From the NCBI RefSeq assembly GCF_026020075.1, contig NZ_CP102772.1, positions 2,852,001 through 2,916,000 on the forward strand: 64,000 nucleotides of DNA, in the 5' to 3' direction. This document shows, piece after piece, positions 1 to 8,048 of the stretch. The notes beneath the pieces are model-generated. The model worked only from the letters and a program-made list of their open reading frames with translations, was not told where the DNA came from and did not search any database. The position numbers and the translations under genes were made by a program. The stretch comes from Bosea sp. NBC_00550 (GTDB lineage Bacteria > Pseudomonadota > Alphaproteobacteria > Rhizobiales > Beijerinckiaceae). Within the stretch, counting starts at the first letter, position 1. The number at the start of each line of letters is the position of its first letter.

Positions 1-1696
1 CCTCGACGACGCGGCCGTCTTCCAGGACCAGGATGCGGTCGGCCGAGAGGATGGTCGCGAGGCGATGCGCCACCACCAGCGTCGTGCGCCCCTGCATCAG
101 CCTGTCGAGCGCGTCCTGCACCACGCGCTCGCTTTCGGAATCGAGCGCGCTCGTGGCCTCGTCGAGCAGCAGGATCGGCGCGTCCTTCAGGATCGCACGG
201 GCGATGGCGAGGCGCTGGCGCTGGCCACCCGACAAGGTGACGCCACGCTCGCCGACGACCGTGTCATAGCCCTCGGGCAAGGCGCGGATGAACTCGTCCG
301 CGGCAGCGAGCCGCGCCGCCGCCTCGACCTCCGCCAGCGAAGCGCCGGGCTGGCCATAGGCGATGTTGTCGCGCACCGAGACGCCGAACACGGTCGGCTC
401 CTGCGGCACCAGCGCGAAGCGCTCGCGCCAGGCCTCGGGATCGGCCTCCGGCCCGGCGACGCCGTCGACGACCACGCGCCCGTTCTGCGGATCGTAGAAG
501 CGCAGAGCCAATTGCAGCACGGTGCTCTTGCCCGCGCCCGATGGCCCGACCAGCGCCACGCGCTCGCCCGGCCTGATCGAGAAATTCAGGTTCGACAGCG
601 CCGGGCCGACGCGCCCGGGATAGCTGAAGGAGACGTTCTCGAAGGCGAGTTCGCCGAGCGAGGGATGCGGCATCGGCTTGGGATGCGGCGGCGCGGCGAT
701 GGCCGGCTTCATCGCCAGGATCTCGCCGAGCCGGCTCGAGGCGCCGGCCGCCGCGCTGATATCCCCGTAGACCTCGGAGAGCTGGCCGAGCGAGCTTGCC
801 GCCAGCACCGCATAGAGAATGAACTGCGAGAGCCGCCCGCCCGTCATGCGCCCCTCGAAGACCTCGGTCGCCCCGGTCCAGAGCACGCAGACGACGCTCG
901 CGCTGACTAGGAAGATCGCGACGCCCGAAAGCAGCGCGCGCGATGCCGTCGCCTCGCGCGAAGCCGAATAGGCCCCGTCCGAAGCGGCCTCGAACCGCGC
1001 CGAGGTCTGGCTGGCAGCGCCGAAGGATTGCATCGTGCGGATCGCACCGACCGCCTCGGCGGCGAAGGCCGAGGCGTCCGCGAGCCGGTCCTGCGCCGCC
1101 CGCGCCCGCCTGCGCACCGTACGCCCGGACAGGACGAGCGGGATGACGATCAGCGGGATGACGCCGATGACGATGGCGGAGAGCCGCGGGCTCGTCGCCA
1201 CCATCAGCCCGAGTGCGCCCAGCGCCATGATGGCGTTGCGCAGCGCGATCGAGGCCGTCGAGGCGAAGGTCGACTTGATCTGCGTGGTGTCGGCGGTGAG
1301 CCGCGAGACGAGGTCGCCCGCCCGGCTCGAATCGAAGAAGGCCGGCTCCAGCCGCGTGAGGTGGCGGAAGACGTCGGCGCGCAGGGAGGCGACGATGCGC
1401 TCCCCCACCGTCATGACGAGGTAGAAGCGCGCCGAGCTCGCCAGCGCCAATACGGCGACGACGCCGATCAGCAGGATGAAATAGCTGTTGGCGAGCTGCT
1501 GTTCGCCCCCGGTGAAACCGACATCTATGACGCGCCGGACCGCCATGGGCAGCACCAGCGTCGCCAGCGACGCGATGACGAGCGCGACCAGCGCCAGGGC
1601 GATCCGCCCCTTCTGCGCCTGCGCATAGGGCCAGAAGGTCGCCAGAGAGCGGAAGTCGGGCCGCGCTTTCTTGTCGTTCTTGTCAGCCTCGGCCAC
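1..1696 (-). CDS. ABC transporter, fused permease/ATPase exporter (3' end cut by window edge)
   Basis: This is an exporter of the ABCB/MsbA type, a half-transporter that would dimerise in the inner membrane; the substrate is unknown. An N-terminal six-helix domain covers roughly residues 25-310. The ATPase domain follows, with Walker [10 protein letters not shown] near residue 384, the signature LSGGQRQR near 487, Walker [13 protein letters not shown] near 505 and the H-loop VVAHRL. About 565 residues are visible, so only the last few tens are missing. I chose the GTG start because AAGGAGG lies 8 bases upstream; an in-frame ATG at 1723 has a weaker ribosome site. It is divergent from rpmE. 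Confidence 0.93.
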   Translation of the reverse strand, partial: MAEADKNDKKARPDFRSLATFWPYAQAQKGRIALALVALVIASLATLVLPMAVRRVIDVGFTGGEQQLANSYFILLIGVVAVLALASSARFYLVMTVGERIVASLRADVFRHLTRLEPAFFDSSRAGDLVSRLTADTTQIKSTFASTASIALRNAIMALGALGLMVATSPRLSAIVIGVIPLIVIPLVLSGRTVRRRARAAQDRLADASAFAAEAVGAIRTMQSFGAASQTSARFEAASDGAYSASREATASRALLSGVAIFLVSASVVCVLWTGATEVFEGRMTGGRLSQFILYAVLAASSLGQLSEVYGDISAAAGASSRLGEILAMKPAIAAPPHPKPMPHPSLGELAFENVSFSYPGRVGPALSNLNFSIRPGERVALVGPSGAGKSTVLQLALRFYDPQNGRVVVDGVAGPEADPEAWRERFALVPQEPTVFGVSVRDNIAYGQPGASLAEVEAAARLAAADEFIRALPEGYDTVVGERGVTLSGGQRQRLAIARAILKDAPILLLDEATSALDSESERVVQDALDRLMQGRTTLVVAHRLATILSADRILVLEDGRVVE

Positions 1697-1833
1697 GCGC
1701 CGGACCTCCTTCGTCTCTCGCATGCGCCACGCACGCTCTTTCAACCAATATCAATCTCGCTTCGTGAAGCCGATAGCGGCGCCCTTGGCAAACGACTCAA
1801 CGCCGCAGGGGCCGCCTCGAATGCCGGTTAAGC

Positions 1834-1862
1834 TTGCGCTGTGGTCCCGGCTGCGATATGTG
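1834..1862 (+). promoter_or_regulatory. possible sigma70-type promoter for rpmE
   Basis: TTGCGC (1834-1839) and TATGTG (1857-1862) are separated by 17 bases, about 100 bases upstream of the rpmE start. The match to consensus is only partial, so this is a suggestion. Confidence 0.28.
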
Positions 1863-1964
1863 CACGCGACTTCACGACAGGCTCATCCGAATTCTTTTCG
1901 ACGGGCCGGGCAGGCCCGCCTGCTTGTCGATGCGCCCGTTTTTGTAAGCTTCGAGGATTTCGTC

Positions 1965-2201
1965 ATGGCCAAGTCCGGCATCCACCCCGACTATCACAAC
2001 ATCAAGGTCGTCATGACCGATGGCACCGAATATGCCACCCGTTCGACCTACGGCAAGGAAGGGGACACCCTCAACCTTGACATCGACCCCAAGACCCACC
2101 CGGCCTGGACCGGCGGCACCCAGCATATGCTGGACCGTGGCGGGCGTGTGTCGCGCTTCAACACGCGCTTCGCCGGCCTGGGCACGATCGGCAAGAAGTG
2201 A
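1965..2201 (+). CDS. rpmE: 50S ribosomal protein L31
   Basis: This 78-residue protein is a component of the large ribosomal subunit and helps bridge the two subunits. The sequence opens [20 protein letters not shown] and continues with the family's [10 protein letters not shown] and HPAWTGG segments. It has no cysteines, so it is the zinc-free (C-minus) form usual in alphaproteobacteria. Translation starts at the ATG preceding AKSGIHP, with GAGGAT upstream; longer in-frame starts would add a non-conserved leader. A strong terminator follows 34 bases after the stop. Confidence 0.97.
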   Translation: MAKSGIHPDYHNIKVVMTDGTEYATRSTYGKEGDTLNLDIDPKTHPAWTGGTQHMLDRGGRVSRFNTRFAGLGTIGKK

Positions 2202-2235
2202 TGCTGCGGCGCTCTGGCGCCGTCGTTGACCTGAA

Positions 2236-2269
2236 ACAAAAAACCCGGCCTCGCGGCCGGGTTTTTTGT
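2236..2269. terminator. bidirectional intrinsic terminator between rpmE and rcdA
   Basis: A perfect 15-bp stem with a TCGC loop is flanked by an A-run on one side and a T-run on the other. It can end rpmE transcription on the + strand and read-through from rcdA on the - strand. Confidence 0.92.
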
Positions 2270-2320
2270 TGGAAATCCTGAACGCGCAGGCATCAGTTCG
2301 ATCGAGCGGCACTGCGCGCC

Positions 2321-2463
2321 GTCATTCCGGGGCGGCCCGCAGGGGCGAGCCCGGAACCCAGAACCTATGCGTTTCACGCGGAGGCGCGAGGGTCGAGCCC
2401 GCATTCGAACGGCACCGGTTCTGGTTTCCCGGCTCAAGCGCTCCGCGCTTGCCCCGGAATGAC
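2321..2463. repeat. intergenic palindromic repeat, family A copy 1
   Basis: The element begins GTCATTCCGGGG and ends CCCCGGAATGAC, so the ends are inverted. Internally, CCCGGAACCCAGAACC is answered by GGTTCTGG...CCCGG. It fills most of the 307-base gap between rpmE and rcdA and ends 45 bases from the rcdA stop codon. Copies at 4715-4859 and 51076-51226 share the same arms with different centres. Confidence 0.9.
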
Positions 2464-2508
2464 GGCGGTGTCCTGCGACGAAAGCCGGTCAGCGACGCCC
2501 GATGATCC

Positions 2509-3039
2509 TCAATGCGTCAGGCCGAGCCGCGCTTGCAGGCTCGCCAGCTGGTCCTGGACGGGGTTGCGAGCTTCGTTGCGGGTCTCGGCTCCCGACATCT
2601 GGCTTTCGAGATGGCGCAGGCGCGCCTGCAGCCGCTGCGAATGCGCCATCAGATCGCGCAGGCGTTCCGGCAGTTGCGCGACGATATGCTCGGCCGGCGC
2701 GATCATCGGATCGCCGATCTTGACCTTGTTGTGCTCGGTCCTGGCCTGCTCGGCCGTCAGTTCGCCCTCGGCCACGGCACGTTGCACCAGGAGCCAGGAG
2801 GCGATCTGCATCAGCCGGGTGGTCAGGCGCATGCTCTCGGTAGCGTAGGTCAGCGCGACCTCGCGCGGCAGCGCCGCCGCTTCCTTGCGGCCGTCCCCGT
2901 CGAGATAGGCGGCCGTCTGCTCCACCAGCCCCATGCCCTCGCGGAACAGCAGCATGAAGGCGTCGGATCGCACGAAGCGACGCGCGAAGGAAAGGGCGCC
3001 CTCTTTCGTCTGCGGATCGAGCAGCTGGGCATCGTTCAT
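2509..3039 (-). CDS. rcdA: RcdA family protein, regulator of CtrA degradation (DUF1465)
   Basis: In Caulobacter, RcdA is an adaptor that works with CpdR and PopA to help ClpXP degrade the master regulator CtrA and other substrates. The 176-residue product shows the family core MGLVEQTAAYLDGDGR, then ALTYATESMRLTTRLMQIASWLL, then QLPERLRDLMAHSQRL, all predicted helical. The ATG before NDAQLLD is preceded by GGGAGA. TTAA motifs at 3151-3162 and 3371-3386 upstream fit CtrA control, which is known for Caulobacter rcdA. Divergent function in this genus cannot be excluded, but family membership is clear. Confidence 0.88.
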   Translation of the reverse strand: MNDAQLLDPQTKEGALSFARRFVRSDAFMLLFREGMGLVEQTAAYLDGDGRKEAAALPREVALTYATESMRLTTRLMQIASWLLVQRAVAEGELTAEQARTEHNKVKIGDPMIAPAEHIVAQLPERLRDLMAHSQRLQARLRHLESQMSGAETRNEARNPVQDQLASLQARLGLTH

Positions 3040-3150
3040 GCGGTGTCTCCCATCGGCACAAGCCCGTGCGCCTTTGAAACGCGTCACGGATCATGCCGCC
3101 GATGTCGCAAGGATAGCGCCGATCACGTTTCCCGACGCCGGTAAGATGTC

Positions 3151-3162
3151 GTTAAGGTTAAC
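3151..3162 (-). promoter_or_regulatory. TTAA-rich possible CtrA half-sites upstream of rcdA
   Basis: On the - strand the segment reads GTTAACCTTAAC, two TTAAC repeats about 115 bases before the rcdA start. CtrA half-sites are TTAACCAT-like, so the fit is partial. TTAA is rare in this GC-rich DNA. Confidence 0.3.
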
Positions 3163-3255
3163 GCGGCTAAACAGCTCTGGCGAGATACGACCGTCAGCGC
3201 CCGGACACGGGAATAAACGCGCTTATGGGCACGGTGCGCGAGAGACCCCAAAGAC

Positions 3256-3281
3256 AAAAAAAGAGCCGCCAAAGGCGGCTC
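3256..3281 (-). terminator. intrinsic terminator of the candidate sRNA / DUF1192 transcript
   Basis: The stem GAGCCGCC/GGCGGCTC has a 3-base loop and is followed on the - strand by seven T. There is no T-run in the + direction, so it acts on the - strand only. Confidence 0.9.
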
Positions 3282-3347
3282 GAAGGTCAACAGGGAGGCG
3301 TCAAACAGAGTGGGCAGGAGCCACTCGACATCCAGACAAACTGGATG
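3256..3347 (-). ncRNA. candidate trans-acting small RNA with exposed CUCC motifs
   Basis: On the - strand this roughly 92-base stretch folds into three consecutive hairpins. The first has a perfect 7-bp stem CATCCAG/CTGGATG (3329-3347). The second is GAGTGG/CCACTC with loop CTCCTGC (3308-3326). The third is a GC-rich 8-bp terminator stem followed by seven T. The second loop and the linker CCTCCC are anti-Shine-Dalgarno-like. Three stem-loops with unpaired CUCC are also known in AbcR/alpha-r15 small RNAs of Rhizobiales, but I cannot assign the family. A promoter-like box lies just upstream. It could instead be a 3' UTR-derived RNA of the DUF1192 gene. Confidence 0.55.
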
Positions 3348-3352
3348 ATGCG

Positions 3353-3386
3353 ATTCATACTTTGGAATCTTTAACGCACCCTTAAC
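3353..3386 (-). promoter_or_regulatory. CtrA-type box and -10 for the candidate sRNA
   Basis: TTAA, seven bases, then TTAAC (3371-3386) matches the full CtrA consensus TTAA-N7-TTAA. On the - strand, TATGAAT (3353-3359) could serve as -10. With a start near 3347 the box spans about -24 to -39, the usual place for CtrA-activated promoters. The match is direct; CtrA binding is inferred. Confidence 0.5.
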
Positions 3387-3409
3387 GGGCGTGCCTTTTT
3401 GACCCTTGT

Positions 3410-3610
3410 TCAGGCCAGCTTTCGGAAAAACGCGTCCGCCGCGGAGCGCGACGCATCCTTTTTCGCGCGCGCCTCGGCCAGGCGTTCGATCTCGGCCTTC
3501 AGCACCGAGATGCGCTCATCGATCTCGGCGAGCGAGAGCATCGACAGATCCTGCCCGATCTCATGCACGCTCTTCGGCTTGGGGCGATCATCCTCCGGGA
3601 ATATCGACAT
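3410..3610 (-). CDS. DUF1192 family small protein
   Basis: This 66-residue protein has no assigned biochemical role. It begins MSIFPEDDRPKPKSVHEIGQ, the typical opening of DUF1192, followed by a short coiled coil (about residues 22-48, LSLAEIDERISVLKAEIERL) and a tail ending AADAFFRKLA. An upstream in-frame ATG would add seven non-conserved residues, so I use the ATG before SIFPEDD. The family is common in Hyphomicrobiales, often beside the same quinone oxidoreductase as here, which lies divergently. No regulatory partner is evident. Confidence 0.85.
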   Translation of the reverse strand: MSIFPEDDRPKPKSVHEIGQDLSMLSLAEIDERISVLKAEIERLAEARAKKDASRSAADAFFRKLA

Positions 3611-3704
3611 GGCGGCCTCGCATCTGCTCAAACTGCGCGCGGCAGGCTAGCCAACTCACGGCCGCAGTCACGCTGCGCCGCACCATGACGAAGGACGACA
3701 GGCC

Positions 3705-4703
3705 ATGAAGCCCCTACCCGAGACGATGACAGCGATCGGCATCGCGCAGCCCGGCGGACCGGAAGTCCTGCGGCCGGAGAGCCGTCCCGTTCCGAAGCCC
3801 GGCCCGGGCCAAATCCTCGTCGCCCTCGCCGCAGCCGGCGTGAACCGCCCCGATGTCCTGCAGCGCCAGGGCGGCTATAGCCCGCCGCCCGGTGCCTCCG
3901 ACATCCCCGGCCTCGAAATCGCCGGCACCGTCGTCGCGCGCGGAGAGGGAGCGGAGCGCTTCGCGATCGGCCAGCAAGTCTGCGGCCTCGTCGCCGGTGG
4001 CGGCTACGCGCAATATGCCGTCGTCCACGAGAGCAACGCGCTGCCCGTACCCGACGGCCTCTCGCTGATCGAGGCCGGCGCTATCCCCGAGACCTTCTTC
4101 ACCGTCTGGACCAACGTCTTCCAGCGCGGGCGGCTGCAGGCCGGCGAGAGCTTCCTCGTCCATGGCGGCTCCTCCGGCATCGGCACCACGGCGATCCAGC
4201 TCGCCAAGGCCTTCGGCGCGACCGTGCTGGCGACCGCCGGTTCCGAGGACAAATGCCGGGCCTGCCGCGAACTCGGCGCCGACCATGCCATCAACTACCG
4301 CACGGAGGATTTCGTCGTGGCGGTGAAGGCGGCGACCGAGGGACGCGGCGTCGACCTCATCCTCGACATGGTCGGCGGCGACTATATCGACCGCAACTAC
4401 GAAGCCGCCGCCGATCAGGGCCGCATCGTCCAGATCGCCTTCCTCAACGGCCCGAAGGCGACTGCCAATTTCAGCCGACTGATGCTGAAGCGCCTGACCC
4501 ATACCGGCTCGACGCTGCGCCCCCGCACCATCGCCGAGAAGGCGGCCATCGCCGCCGAGCTGCAGGAGAAGGTCTGGCCGCTGCTGGAAGCCGGGCGCTG
4601 CAAGCCCCTGATCAACGCGACCTTCCCGCTTGCAGAGGCCGCGCAGGCGCACCGGCTGATGGAATCCAGCGCCCATATCGGCAAGATCGTGCTGACGGTG
4701 TGA
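3705..4703 (+). CDS. NAD(P)H quinone oxidoreductase, PIG3-like zinc-independent MDR
   Basis: A 332-residue member of the medium-chain dehydrogenase family, of the quinone oxidoreductase (PIG3/Qor-like) branch, which reduces quinones with NADPH. The N-terminal GroES-like half (about 1-125) contains AAGVNRPDVLQRQG and lacks the zinc-ligand cysteine/histidine set of alcohol dehydrogenases. The Rossmann half carries VHGGSSGIGTTAIQLAKAFG (about 150-170) and ends LAEAAQAHRLMESSAHIGKI, both typical. It is divergent from the DUF1192 gene. Its 3' end abuts a palindromic repeat after 11 bases. Confidence 0.92.
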   Translation: MKPLPETMTAIGIAQPGGPEVLRPESRPVPKPGPGQILVALAAAGVNRPDVLQRQGGYSPPPGASDIPGLEIAGTVVARGEGAERFAIGQQVCGLVAGGGYAQYAVVHESNALPVPDGLSLIEAGAIPETFFTVWTNVFQRGRLQAGESFLVHGGSSGIGTTAIQLAKAFGATVLATAGSEDKCRACRELGADHAINYRTEDFVVAVKAATEGRGVDLILDMVGGDYIDRNYEAAADQGRIVQIAFLNGPKATANFSRLMLKRLTHTGSTLRPRTIAEKAAIAAELQEKVWPLLEAGRCKPLINATFPLAEAAQAHRLMESSAHIGKIVLTV

Positions 4704-4714
4704 CTCCCCTCGCC

Positions 4715-4859
4715 GTCATTCCGGGGCTTCGCGCAGCGAAGAGCCCGGAACCCAGAACCAATGTCCTTCTGGCGGGTCTTGCAACGAGGTCCGCGCCGTC
4801 ATGGAAAGCGCATCGGTTCTGGGTTCCGGGCTCAGGCCTTCGGCCTGCCCCGGAATGAC
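4715..4859. repeat. intergenic palindromic repeat, family A copy 2
   Basis: It has inverted ends GTCATTCCGGGG and CCCCGGAATGAC with inner arms CCCGGAACCCAGAACC and GGTTCTGGGTTCCGGG. It starts 12 bases after the oxidoreductase stop codon and occupies the first part of a 383-base gap before trcR. The remaining 227 bases hold a possible -10 (TATAAG, 4937-4942) inside the small palindrome CGCCTATAAGGCG and nothing else I recognise. Confidence 0.92.
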
Positions 4860-5086
4860 GATGCGGTTGCGCCAACTGCCAGCAGCCTCTGCTACTACAG
4901 CGCACGCTTTCCATGGACACCTGCCCCGCCCTCGCCTATAAGGCGCGCCATCCTGCTCATCGTCGATGATTTGGATGGCCGGCCGGGGAGGCCGGTCGGC
5001 GCATGAGAGCTTTTGTCCGCGACCTTGCCTTGACGAGCCCCAGCCAAGCGAGCTGACGGCGCGAAGGCATTTCAGGAGACGCAACC

Positions 5087-5815
5087 GTGTCACAAACCCC
5101 GCTGATGCCCAAGGCCACCGCGGTCTGGCTGGTCGAGAACACCTCGCTGACCTTCGAGCAGATCGCCGAGTTCTGCAAACTGCACCCGCTCGAGGTGCGC
5201 GGCATCGCCGATGGCGAAGTTGCGGCGGGCATCAAGGGCCTCGACCCGATCACCTCCGGCCAGCTCACCCGCGAGGAGCTGGAGCGCGCCGCCAAGAACC
5301 CGAGCCATCATCTGCGTCTCGCCGAGCGCAAGGTGAAGGTGCCGGAGATCAAGCGCACCAAGGGCCCGCGCTATACCCCGGTCTCGAAGCGCCAGGATCG
5401 CCCGAACGCCATCCTCTGGCTGCTGCGCAACCATCCCGAGCTCAAGGATGCCCAGATCATCCGCCTGATCGGCACGACCAAGTCGACGATCGCGCAGATC
5501 CGCGACCGCACGCACTGGAACGCCCAGCAGCTCACCCCGATCGACCCGGTCAGCCTCGGCCTGTGCTCGCAGATCGACCTGGATTTCGAGGTCGGCCGCG
5601 CCGCCAAGGATCGCCCCGCCGCGCTGGTGGAAGCCGGCTCGACCCTGCTCCCCGCGGAGGAGACGACCGCTCGCGAGCCCAAGCCTTCCGAGAGCCAGCC
5701 CTTCGCCGACATGAGCCGGCCGAAGCGCGAGGAGGAAGCCGCCATCGACGTCGATTCCGTCTTCGCCAAGCTGAAGCAGCTCAAGCGCCCGGCCGACGAG
5801 GACGACGAGGGCTGA
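5087..5815 (+). CDS. trcR: cell cycle transcriptional regulator TrcR (DUF1013)
   Basis: TrcR is a conserved alphaproteobacterial DNA-binding protein reported to act in the cell-cycle transcription network. The 242-residue product opens MSQTPLMPKATAVWLVENTSLTFEQIAEFC and carries two helix-turn-helix-like segments, LTFEQIAEFCKLHPLEVRGIADG (about 18-40) and HPELKDAQIIRLIGTTKSTIAQI (about 119-141). The acidic tail ends PADEDDEG. The GTG start is supported by CAGGAGAC seven bases upstream. It is monocistronic and followed by a family B repeat. Confidence 0.9.
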   Translation: MSQTPLMPKATAVWLVENTSLTFEQIAEFCKLHPLEVRGIADGEVAAGIKGLDPITSGQLTREELERAAKNPSHHLRLAERKVKVPEIKRTKGPRYTPVSKRQDRPNAILWLLRNHPELKDAQIIRLIGTTKSTIAQIRDRTHWNAQQLTPIDPVSLGLCSQIDLDFEVGRAAKDRPAALVEAGSTLLPAEETTAREPKPSESQPFADMSRPKREEEAAIDVDSVFAKLKQLKRPADEDDEG

Positions 5816-5831
5816 AGCTTTCTAGCCAGCC

Positions 5832-5923
5832 GTCATGCTCGGGCTTGACCCGAGCATCTCGGAAATCAGTGCTCTCTTGTCATGAGATTCTCGGGTCGAA
5901 GCGTCGCTTCGCCCGAGAATGAC
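5832..5923. repeat. intergenic palindromic repeat, family B copy 1
   Basis: It begins GTCATGCTCGGGCTTGACC and ends GCCCGAGAATGAC, with an inner CGAGCATCTC and GAGATTCTCGGGTC. It lies 17 bases after the trcR stop and 15 bases from the prpE stop codon on the other strand, in a convergent gap. Confidence 0.92.
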
Positions 5924-5937
5924 GGCATGATCGGGGC

Positions 5938-7872
5938 CTACCCGATCCCCCTGCCCTTCAGCGCCGTACCGATCTCGCCCAGTACTGCGGGGTCCTCGAT
6001 CGTCGCCGGCACGGCATAATCCTCGCCATCCGCGATCTTCTTCATCGTCGCCCGCAGGATTTTGCCGGAGCGCGTCTTCGGCAGCCGGTTGACCGTCAGC
6101 GCCAGCTTGAACGCCGCGACCGGACCAATCCGCTCGCGCACCAGTGCGACCAGCTCGCGCTCGACCTGCTCGGGCGTCTCGGTCGCGCCTGCCTTGAGCA
6201 CGACGAAGCCGCAGGGCTGCTCGCCCTTGAGCGCGTCGCGGATGCCGACGACCGCGCATTCCGCCACCGCCGGATGCGCCGCCAGCACCTCCTCCATCCC
6301 GCCGGTCGAGAGGCGATGGCCGGCGACATTGATGATGTCGTCGGTGCGGCCCATGATGAAGACATAGCCGTCCGCGTCGATGAAGCCGGCATCCGAGGTG
6401 TTGTAGTAGCCCGGATAGGTCGTGAGATACGCGTCCCTGAAGCGCTCGTCATCGTTCCAGAGCGTCGGCAGCGCGCCGGGCGGCAACGGCAGCTTGAGCA
6501 CGATCGCGCCCATCTTGCCCGGCTCGACCTGCCGCCCGCCCTCATCGAGGCACTGCACGTCCCAGCCCGGCAGCGGTACGGTCGGCGAGCCGTGCTTGAT
6601 CGGCAGCAGGCCGAGCCCCATCGGGTCGCCGACGATCGGCGACCCGCTCTCCGTCTGCCACCAATGGTCGATCACCGGCACCTTCAACAGTGCCTCGGCC
6701 CATTTCAGCGTCTCGGGATCGGCCCGCTCGCCCGCGAGGAACAGCGCCCTGAAACGCGAGAGGTCGTGGCCGGCGAGATGCCTGCCCTCCGGGTCCTCCT
6801 TGCGGATGGCGCGGAAGGCGGTCGGCGCCGTGAACAGCACCTTGACGCCATGCTCGGCGATCACCCGCCAGAAGGCGCCGGGATCGGGCGTGCCGACCGG
6901 CTTGCCCTCGTAGAGCACGCTGGTCGCGGCCTGGAGCAGCGGCGCATAGACGATGTAGCCGTGGCCGACGACCCAACCGACATCGGAGGCGCAGAACATC
7001 ACCTCGCCCGGCCCGACGTCGAAAAGCTGGTCCATAGTCGCCTTGAGCACGACCATGTGCCCGCCATTGTCGCGCACCACGCCCTTCGGACGGCCGGTCG
7101 TGCCGGAGGTGTAGAGGATGTAAAGCGGGTCGGTGGCGGCGACCTCGACGCAGTCGGCCCTGCGCCCTGCCGCCTTGGCGGCTGCGACCAGCGTGCGCCA
7201 GTTCCTGTCGCGCGTGGCATGCATCGAGGCGTCCGCCTGCGGCCGCTGCAGCACGACGCAGGTCTCGGGCTTGTGCGTGGCCATCGCGATCGCGCCGTCG
7301 AGCAGCGGCTTGTATTCGACCACGCGCGTCGGCTCGACACCGCAGGTCGCGGTCAGGATCACCTTGGGCTCGGCATCGTCGATGCGCGTCGCCAGCTCCT
7401 TGGCGGCGAAGCCGCCGAACACCACCGAATGCACCGCGCCGATGCGCGCGCAGGCCAGCATGGCGAAGGCGGCTTCCGGCACCATCGGCATGTAGATGAT
7501 GACGCGATCGCCCTTGCCGACACCGAGATCCTGCAGCACGGCCGCAAGCGTCGCGACCTCCTCCAGCATCTGGGCGTAGGTGTAGCTCGCCTTCGTCCCC
7601 GTGACCGGGCTGTCATGGATCAGCGCGACCTGCTCGCCGCGCCCGTCGCGGACGTGACGGTCGAGCGCGTTGAAGCAGGTGTTGCAGGTCGCATCCGGGA
7701 ACCAGCGGCCATAGATACCGGCTTCCGGATCGAAAGCCCTAGCGGGCGGCTTGATCCAGTCGATGCCCTCGGCGATCTCGAGCCAATAGGCGCCCGGATC
7801 GGCCTGCCAGCGGGCATAGGTTTCGTAATAGCCTTCGGCGGGCCGGGCGGGCGCCGCATGGGAGCCATTCAT
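5938..7872 (-). CDS. prpE: propionyl-CoA synthetase (AMP-forming)
   Basis: It activates propionate (or a short-chain acid) to its CoA thioester through an acyl-AMP intermediate in the cytoplasm. The 644-residue length and N-terminus (YYETYARWQADPGAYWLEIAEGI) match the PrpE branch of the acetyl-CoA synthetase family. The adenylate motif YTSGTTGRPKG lies near residue 252, the core ATESGSP-type segment reads WWQTESGSPI, and the C-terminal catalytic lysine motif is KTRSGKILRATMKKI. It is convergent with trcR. Acetyl-CoA synthetase is the alternative, but the PrpE-type N-terminus argues against it. Confidence 0.9.
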   Translation of the reverse strand: MNGSHAAPARPAEGYYETYARWQADPGAYWLEIAEGIDWIKPPARAFDPEAGIYGRWFPDATCNTCFNALDRHVRDGRGEQVALIHDSPVTGTKASYTYAQMLEEVATLAAVLQDLGVGKGDRVIIYMPMVPEAAFAMLACARIGAVHSVVFGGFAAKELATRIDDAEPKVILTATCGVEPTRVVEYKPLLDGAIAMATHKPETCVVLQRPQADASMHATRDRNWRTLVAAAKAAGRRADCVEVAATDPLYILYTSGTTGRPKGVVRDNGGHMVVLKATMDQLFDVGPGEVMFCASDVGWVVGHGYIVYAPLLQAATSVLYEGKPVGTPDPGAFWRVIAEHGVKVLFTAPTAFRAIRKEDPEGRHLAGHDLSRFRALFLAGERADPETLKWAEALLKVPVIDHWWQTESGSPIVGDPMGLGLLPIKHGSPTVPLPGWDVQCLDEGGRQVEPGKMGAIVLKLPLPPGALPTLWNDDERFRDAYLTTYPGYYNTSDAGFIDADGYVFIMGRTDDIINVAGHRLSTGGMEEVLAAHPAVAECAVVGIRDALKGEQPCGFVVLKAGATETPEQVERELVALVRERIGPVAAFKLALTVNRLPKTRSGKILRATMKKIADGEDYAVPATIEDPAVLGEIGTALKGRGIG

Positions 7873-8048
7873 CGGAAGCGTTCCTCTGCGCCGGATTTCA
7901 TCCTAAAGCCCCGCAGCGAGCCGGCGTTGGCGGGGCCGATTTTGCGCGGAAGACTGCGCACTCCCCTTGGCCAGCGCAAGCTTCGTGTGCTTACGACTTT
8001 CGCCCATCCCGTTCCGCATCTCTCGGCCCTGCGCCCCGCCGTCGCTCC

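Noticed and set aside
2321..2463. Reading the GTCAT repeats as intrinsic terminators
   Set aside because: They have no T-runs, and where a terminator is needed after rpmE a separate perfect one is present. Several repeats lie inside operons.
3371..3398. A + strand hairpin followed by five T near 3391-3397
   Set aside because: Stem pairs are imperfect and no + strand gene ends there. The CtrA-type box explains the TTAA symmetry better.
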